Of a stretch of DNA of 64,000 bases, positions 60,968 to 64,000 are shown in pieces. The stretch spans positions 62,001 through 126,000 of the forward strand of contig NZ_SMFL01000016.1 in the NCBI RefSeq assembly GCF_004349265.1, in the 5' to 3' direction. The translations under genes and the position numbers were made by a program. The notes below the pieces were generated by a model. The model was not told the DNA's origin. It made no database searches and saw only the letters and a program-made list of their open reading frames with translations. Source of the DNA: Dyadobacter psychrotolerans. GTDB taxonomy: Bacteria; Bacteroidota; Bacteroidia; Cytophagales; Spirosomataceae. The first letter of the stretch is position 1; every line of letters begins with the position of its first letter.

Positions 60968-62884
60968 CTATTTTTTTAACGGATTAACAATAACCGGTGC
61001 TTTCTTTTTAGCAGTATCTGGTTTCAGCAACTTCACCGTATCTGACTTTAACAGTGACCTTTGCTGGTCCGTCAATACCACCTTGCTCATCAGGTTCGTT
61101 TCTTTCATTCTTTTCTCCATGGCCAGGTTGGTAATTTTTCTCCGAAGATATTTTTCCATGATCAGCCCTGCAATAGGTGCCGCAGCAGATCCACCAAAAC
61201 CAGCGTTTTCTACAAAAACCGCAATTGCAATTTTAGGATTATCAGCAGGTGCAAAGCCAATGAAAATAGAGTGATCATCTCCCTTTTTGTTTTGAGATGT
61301 TCCGGTTTTTCCAGCAACCACCATATCCTGAATGCGGGCATTTTTAGCGGTGCCAGCTTCCACGGCACCGATCATTCCTTCAATCACCGGACTGAAATGC
61401 TGCATTGACACACCGGATTCATGTCTGGTTGTATACATCGGATCCAGCTTTTTCTGATCTCCCACACCATGAATTACGTGAGGAGTGTAAAAATAACCTC
61501 TGTTTGCAATAATAGCCGCTACATTCGCCATTTTCAAAGGCGTAATCAGAATCTCGCCTTCTCCAATACTAATGGAATAAATGTTGGAGAACTTCCATGC
61601 ATTTTCACCATAAATCTTATCATAATATTTTTTATCAGGAAGATTTCCTTTTCTTTCACTTGGAAGATCTATGCCTAGCTGCTGCCCAATTCCAAATTTA
61701 CTCACCCGGCTATGCCAGTCTTCCAACCCGGCAGCCGATGCTTTAAAAGTATTGCTAATCTTATTGTTGTAGATAACCCGGCGAAAGAGGTGGTAAAAAT
61801 AAGGATTGCAGGAATGCGTTACCCCAAGAGCGATAGAAGTAGTTGCGGCATGATTGTGACATCCTACCGGACAGTTTGCATGACTAAAACCTGTCCCTGG
61901 TGTAACAACGCCTTCCTGTAACCCAACAAGCGCCTGAATAAGCTTAAAGGTCGATCCCGGACGATAACTCGCCATTACAGGCCTGTTGAACAAGGGCTTA
62001 TATGGATTCCGCACCAATTTGGTGTAGTTTTTTGAAAAAAACCGACTTGCTAAAATGTTGGGATCATAAGTTGGTGCAGATACCATAGTCAGGATCTGGC
62101 CGGTTGAAGGTTCAATTGCAACCACACTGCCTACCTTATTGACCATCAAACTATCAGCATACTGCTGTACTTCAAGGTCGATACCGGAGTATAAATTTGC
62201 TCCTGCAACAGCCATTGTGTCCAGCTCGCCCCCCTTCCAGGGGCCTTTGTAAACACCAGCTACATTTTGCATGATGAATTTAGTCCCGCGTTTTCCCCGC
62301 AATTCATTTTCATAAATTTTTTCAACACCACTTTGGCCGATGTAATCGCTCTGACGGTAATAAGGTTCTTCCTGTTTTTCCAGCTGGCCTTTTGTGATTT
62401 CACTCACGTAACCCAGTGTGTTTGCCAAAGTCGGGGCGGTATAGGTTCTCAGAGAGCTTTTTGCAAACTGAAACCCGGAATAATCCACCATCACATCCTG
62501 TATGGAGGCAAAATCTTCCTTGGAAAGCTGTCTCAAAAATATGGACGGTTTATTGCGGCTGTAAACACTCGCAGCAGTCATCAGGCTGTCAAAATCTCTT
62601 CTTTCAATACCTAAAACGCTGCAAAAACGAAGTGTGTCCTCCACTCTCGCTTTGGACGGAGTTACAAGCAAATCATAAACCGGCGTGTTGTATACGATCA
62701 GCTTGCCCGTTCGGTCATATATTTGGCCACGAAAGGGAATTTCAATAACACGTTTGATGGAATTACTGGATGATACAATTGAGTAACTTTCATCCAAAAC
62801 CTGTAAGTAGAAAAGTCGCGATAAGTATATTAAACCTATTACAGCAAAAAATCCAATGATAACAAAGCGACGATTTTCAAGCAT
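60968..62884 (-). CDS. mrdA: Penicillin-binding protein 2 (transpeptidase)
   Basis: The 638-residue class B PBP has one N-terminal membrane segment (FVIIGFFAVIGLIYLSRLF), a pedestal domain, and a transpeptidase domain with SxxK in YRPGSTFKLIQALVG, SxN in THSCNPYF and KTG in VAGKTGTSQNKKGDD. It cross-links glycan from RodA during cell elongation. It lies 19 bases upstream of rodA and the two are surely one transcript. A C-terminal basic tail (KKKAPVIVNPLKK) is extra. Confidence 0.95.
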   Translation of the reverse strand: MLENRRFVIIGFFAVIGLIYLSRLFYLQVLDESYSIVSSSNSIKRVIEIPFRGQIYDRTGKLIVYNTPVYDLLVTPSKARVEDTLRFCSVLGIERRDFDSLMTAASVYSRNKPSIFLRQLSKEDFASIQDVMVDYSGFQFAKSSLRTYTAPTLANTLGYVSEITKGQLEKQEEPYYRQSDYIGQSGVEKIYENELRGKRGTKFIMQNVAGVYKGPWKGGELDTMAVAGANLYSGIDLEVQQYADSLMVNKVGSVVAIEPSTGQILTMVSAPTYDPNILASRFFSKNYTKLVRNPYKPLFNRPVMASYRPGSTFKLIQALVGLQEGVVTPGTGFSHANCPVGCHNHAATTSIALGVTHSCNPYFYHLFRRVIYNNKISNTFKASAAGLEDWHSRVSKFGIGQQLGIDLPSERKGNLPDKKYYDKIYGENAWKFSNIYSISIGEGEILITPLKMANVAAIIANRGYFYTPHVIHGVGDQKKLDPMYTTRHESGVSMQHFSPVIEGMIGAVEAGTAKNARIQDMVVAGKTGTSQNKKGDDHSIFIGFAPADNPKIAIAVFVENAGFGGSAAAPIAGLIMEKYLRRKITNLAMEKRMKETNLMSKVVLTDQQRSLLKSDTVKLLKPDTAKKKAPVIVNPLKK

Positions 62885-63036
62885 TCTGCACTAAATATTC
62901 CTGTTCTCTCTATTTTACGCGAAGTTCGTGATATCAAAAGACTTATCAAACAAGAAGACCCTGAATATTATTAACCTTTTTAACCTTTTATTTAATATCG
63001 CGTTCTTTGATAAGTACAACGAAGAATCCATCCGGT

Positions 63037-64000
63037 TTATTCCCCTTTTGGCACAACCATCACCACATCTTCCTTATCTACGATCACTGCACCTTCGGGC
63101 ATTCCTTTTAATTTTCGCAGGTATTTTTTGGGGGTGACTATAACAGGACACAGGCTGTCCGTCTTTCGTTTGGAATAAAATGCTGCCAGTTCGGCTGCCC
63201 TTTCGATTACGGGAGCAGGAAATTTCTTACCTGGCTGGTTTTTAATAATTACGTGTGAACCGGAAACATCCCTGGCATGCAGCCACAGATCTTCCTTAAA
63301 AGCATACTGTTTGGTGAGCAAGTCGTTATTTTTGGCGTTTCGGCCTATCAGGATTGTATAACCTAAAAAATCAACCTTTTTAAAAAGCTCGATCACAGCT
63401 GCTGCCAGGGACAACACCGCCCCGTTTAACGCATGCGTTTTAATATAACTTCTTAACTCCCTAAGCAATTCGATTTTTTCAATAACTTCAAGATGCTGTT
63501 TCATTTTCACCTTTTCAGCTTCTCTGGCCTGCAGGCTGTCATTTAATCGATCTAATTCAATTTTCTCGTTTTTAGATTTACGGTAATAAGTTTCTGCATT
63601 TTTTTGGGGCGAAAGATCTTTTTTAAGCTTTATCTTAATCGGCTGCTCTCTGTAAAAATCAAAAAGCTCCACATTTTCAGAACGCGCCGGAATCTGGTGT
63701 AAGTTAGCCATGATGATGTTGGCAAGTTCATCGTTACGAACACCTTCTTCGAGTTCGACCAGTTTTTTGAAAGTGTTCTCAAGATAGTGATCAGTCTGCT
63801 GGATTCTTTTATTCAAAATCCTGATTATTTCAGCTTTCTCTTTTTCAATTCCACTCAGGCGGATAAATGCATAGTAAAATGCATTGAGTGCCTCGAGAGG
63901 ATCTGTATAAGTTGCAGAAATTTCACCTATTGGAAGCAGCAAAAGGACCGGAACCAGCTCAATTTTTGAAATATAAAATTCAGGTTTATCAAGTTCTTTC
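63037..64000 (-). CDS. RqcH/NFACT-family protein, C-terminal part (runs off the window)
   Basis: The reading frame is open to the right edge (frame from 64000), so this is only the C-terminal 320 or so residues of a protein of about 520. It has the coiled-coil region (EKEKAEIIRILNKRIQQTD onward) and the NFACT-R (DUF814) domain: KEDLWLHARDVSGSHVIIKN, AAELAAFYSKRKTDSLCPVI and KYLRKLKGMPEGAVI. RqcH binds peptidyl-tRNA on split 50S subunits and adds alanine tails. The N-terminal domain lies outside the window. A TTG inside it is not the true start. Confidence 0.92.
   Translation of the reverse strand, partial: KELDKPEFYISKIELVPVLLLLPIGEISATYTDPLEALNAFYYAFIRLSGIEKEKAEIIRILNKRIQQTDHYLENTFKKLVELEEGVRNDELANIIMANLHQIPARSENVELFDFYREQPIKIKLKKDLSPQKNAETYYRKSKNEKIELDRLNDSLQAREAEKVKMKQHLEVIEKIELLRELRSYIKTHALNGAVLSLAAAVIELFKKVDFLGYTILIGRNAKNNDLLTKQYAFKEDLWLHARDVSGSHVIIKNQPGKKFPAPVIERAAELAAFYSKRKTDSLCPVIVTPKKYLRKLKGMPEGAVIVDKEDVVMVVPKGE

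Noticed and set aside
63942..63942. TTG at 63942 as the start of the RqcH-like gene
   Set aside because: The frame stays open to the window edge and the remaining residues fit the family, so the gene is simply cut by the edge.
1..64000. CRISPR array, tRNA, rRNA, insertion sequence or prophage
   Set aside because: No regularly spaced direct repeats, no cloverleaf-like or rRNA-like sequence, and no transposase, integrase or phage protein were seen on reading.

Overview
The window reads as chromosomal DNA of a Bacteroidota bacterium of the order Cytophagales, most like Dyadobacter or another Spirosomaceae. This is inferred from gene content and signals, not from a search. The signs are an aryl-polyene/flexirubin-type pigment cluster with a Flavobacterium-like tyrosine ammonia-lyase, LytTR/LytS-type two-component genes, DUF1080, ThuA and sorbosone-dehydrogenase-like sugar genes, and promoters that fit TTG-N19-22-TAnnTTTG. 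Genes are dense and no tRNA, rRNA, CRISPR array, insertion sequence or prophage was seen.

Layout. 1-8.4 kb: a lone receiver-domain protein, ThuA-like and DUF1080 sugar-type proteins, a cyclase-family enzyme with an extra N-terminal domain, a serine hydrolase, an SDR, a secreted cyclophilin and a sorbosone-dehydrogenase-like protein. 8.6-19.4 kb: a very acidic small protein, a cellobiose-2-epimerase-like enzyme, a three-gene 'planctomycete-type' set (PSD1 cytochrome c lipoprotein, Tat-exported DUF1501 protein, membrane cytochrome c with leucine-rich repeats), a Nei/Fpg-type glycosylase and a DUF885 lipoprotein. 19.5-29 kb: a methyltransferase-like protein, a ribokinase/nucleoside hydrolase pair for ribose salvage, a frameshifted Yip1-family gene, a Bcr/CflA exporter, a dienelactone hydrolase, a membrane pyrophosphatase fused to an OmpA domain, and an MtfA-like peptidase.

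29.0-49.9 kb is the main accessory region, a flexirubin/aryl-polyene cluster. A long leftward run (ammonia-lyase, FabG, ketosynthases, two ACPs, two dehydratases, thioesterase, acyltransferase, LolA-like protein, deacetylase, GT2-DUF2062) faces a rightward run (MMPL-acyltransferase-methyltransferase fusion, CrtI-like oxidoreductase, halogenase-like flavoprotein). The likely route is tyrosine to 4-coumarate as starter. Ketosynthase/KR/DH rounds on ACP then build the polyene, which is tailored by methylation and possibly chlorination and exported by the MMPL protein with the LolA-like carrier. Three ketosynthases keep the Cys-His-His triad and three ketosynthase-like proteins have lost it. No coumarate-activating ligase and no DarA/DarB genes for the dialkylresorcinol half are in the window.

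49.9-64 kb is mostly housekeeping: glpD, a BON-LysM protein, rpsF-rpsR-rplI, a coiled-coil membrane protein, a YggS-family PLP protein, a LytS/LytTR pair, a family-9 glycosyltransferase, DUF423, rodA and mrdA (cell elongation), and the C-terminal part of an RqcH/NFACT protein that runs off the right edge.
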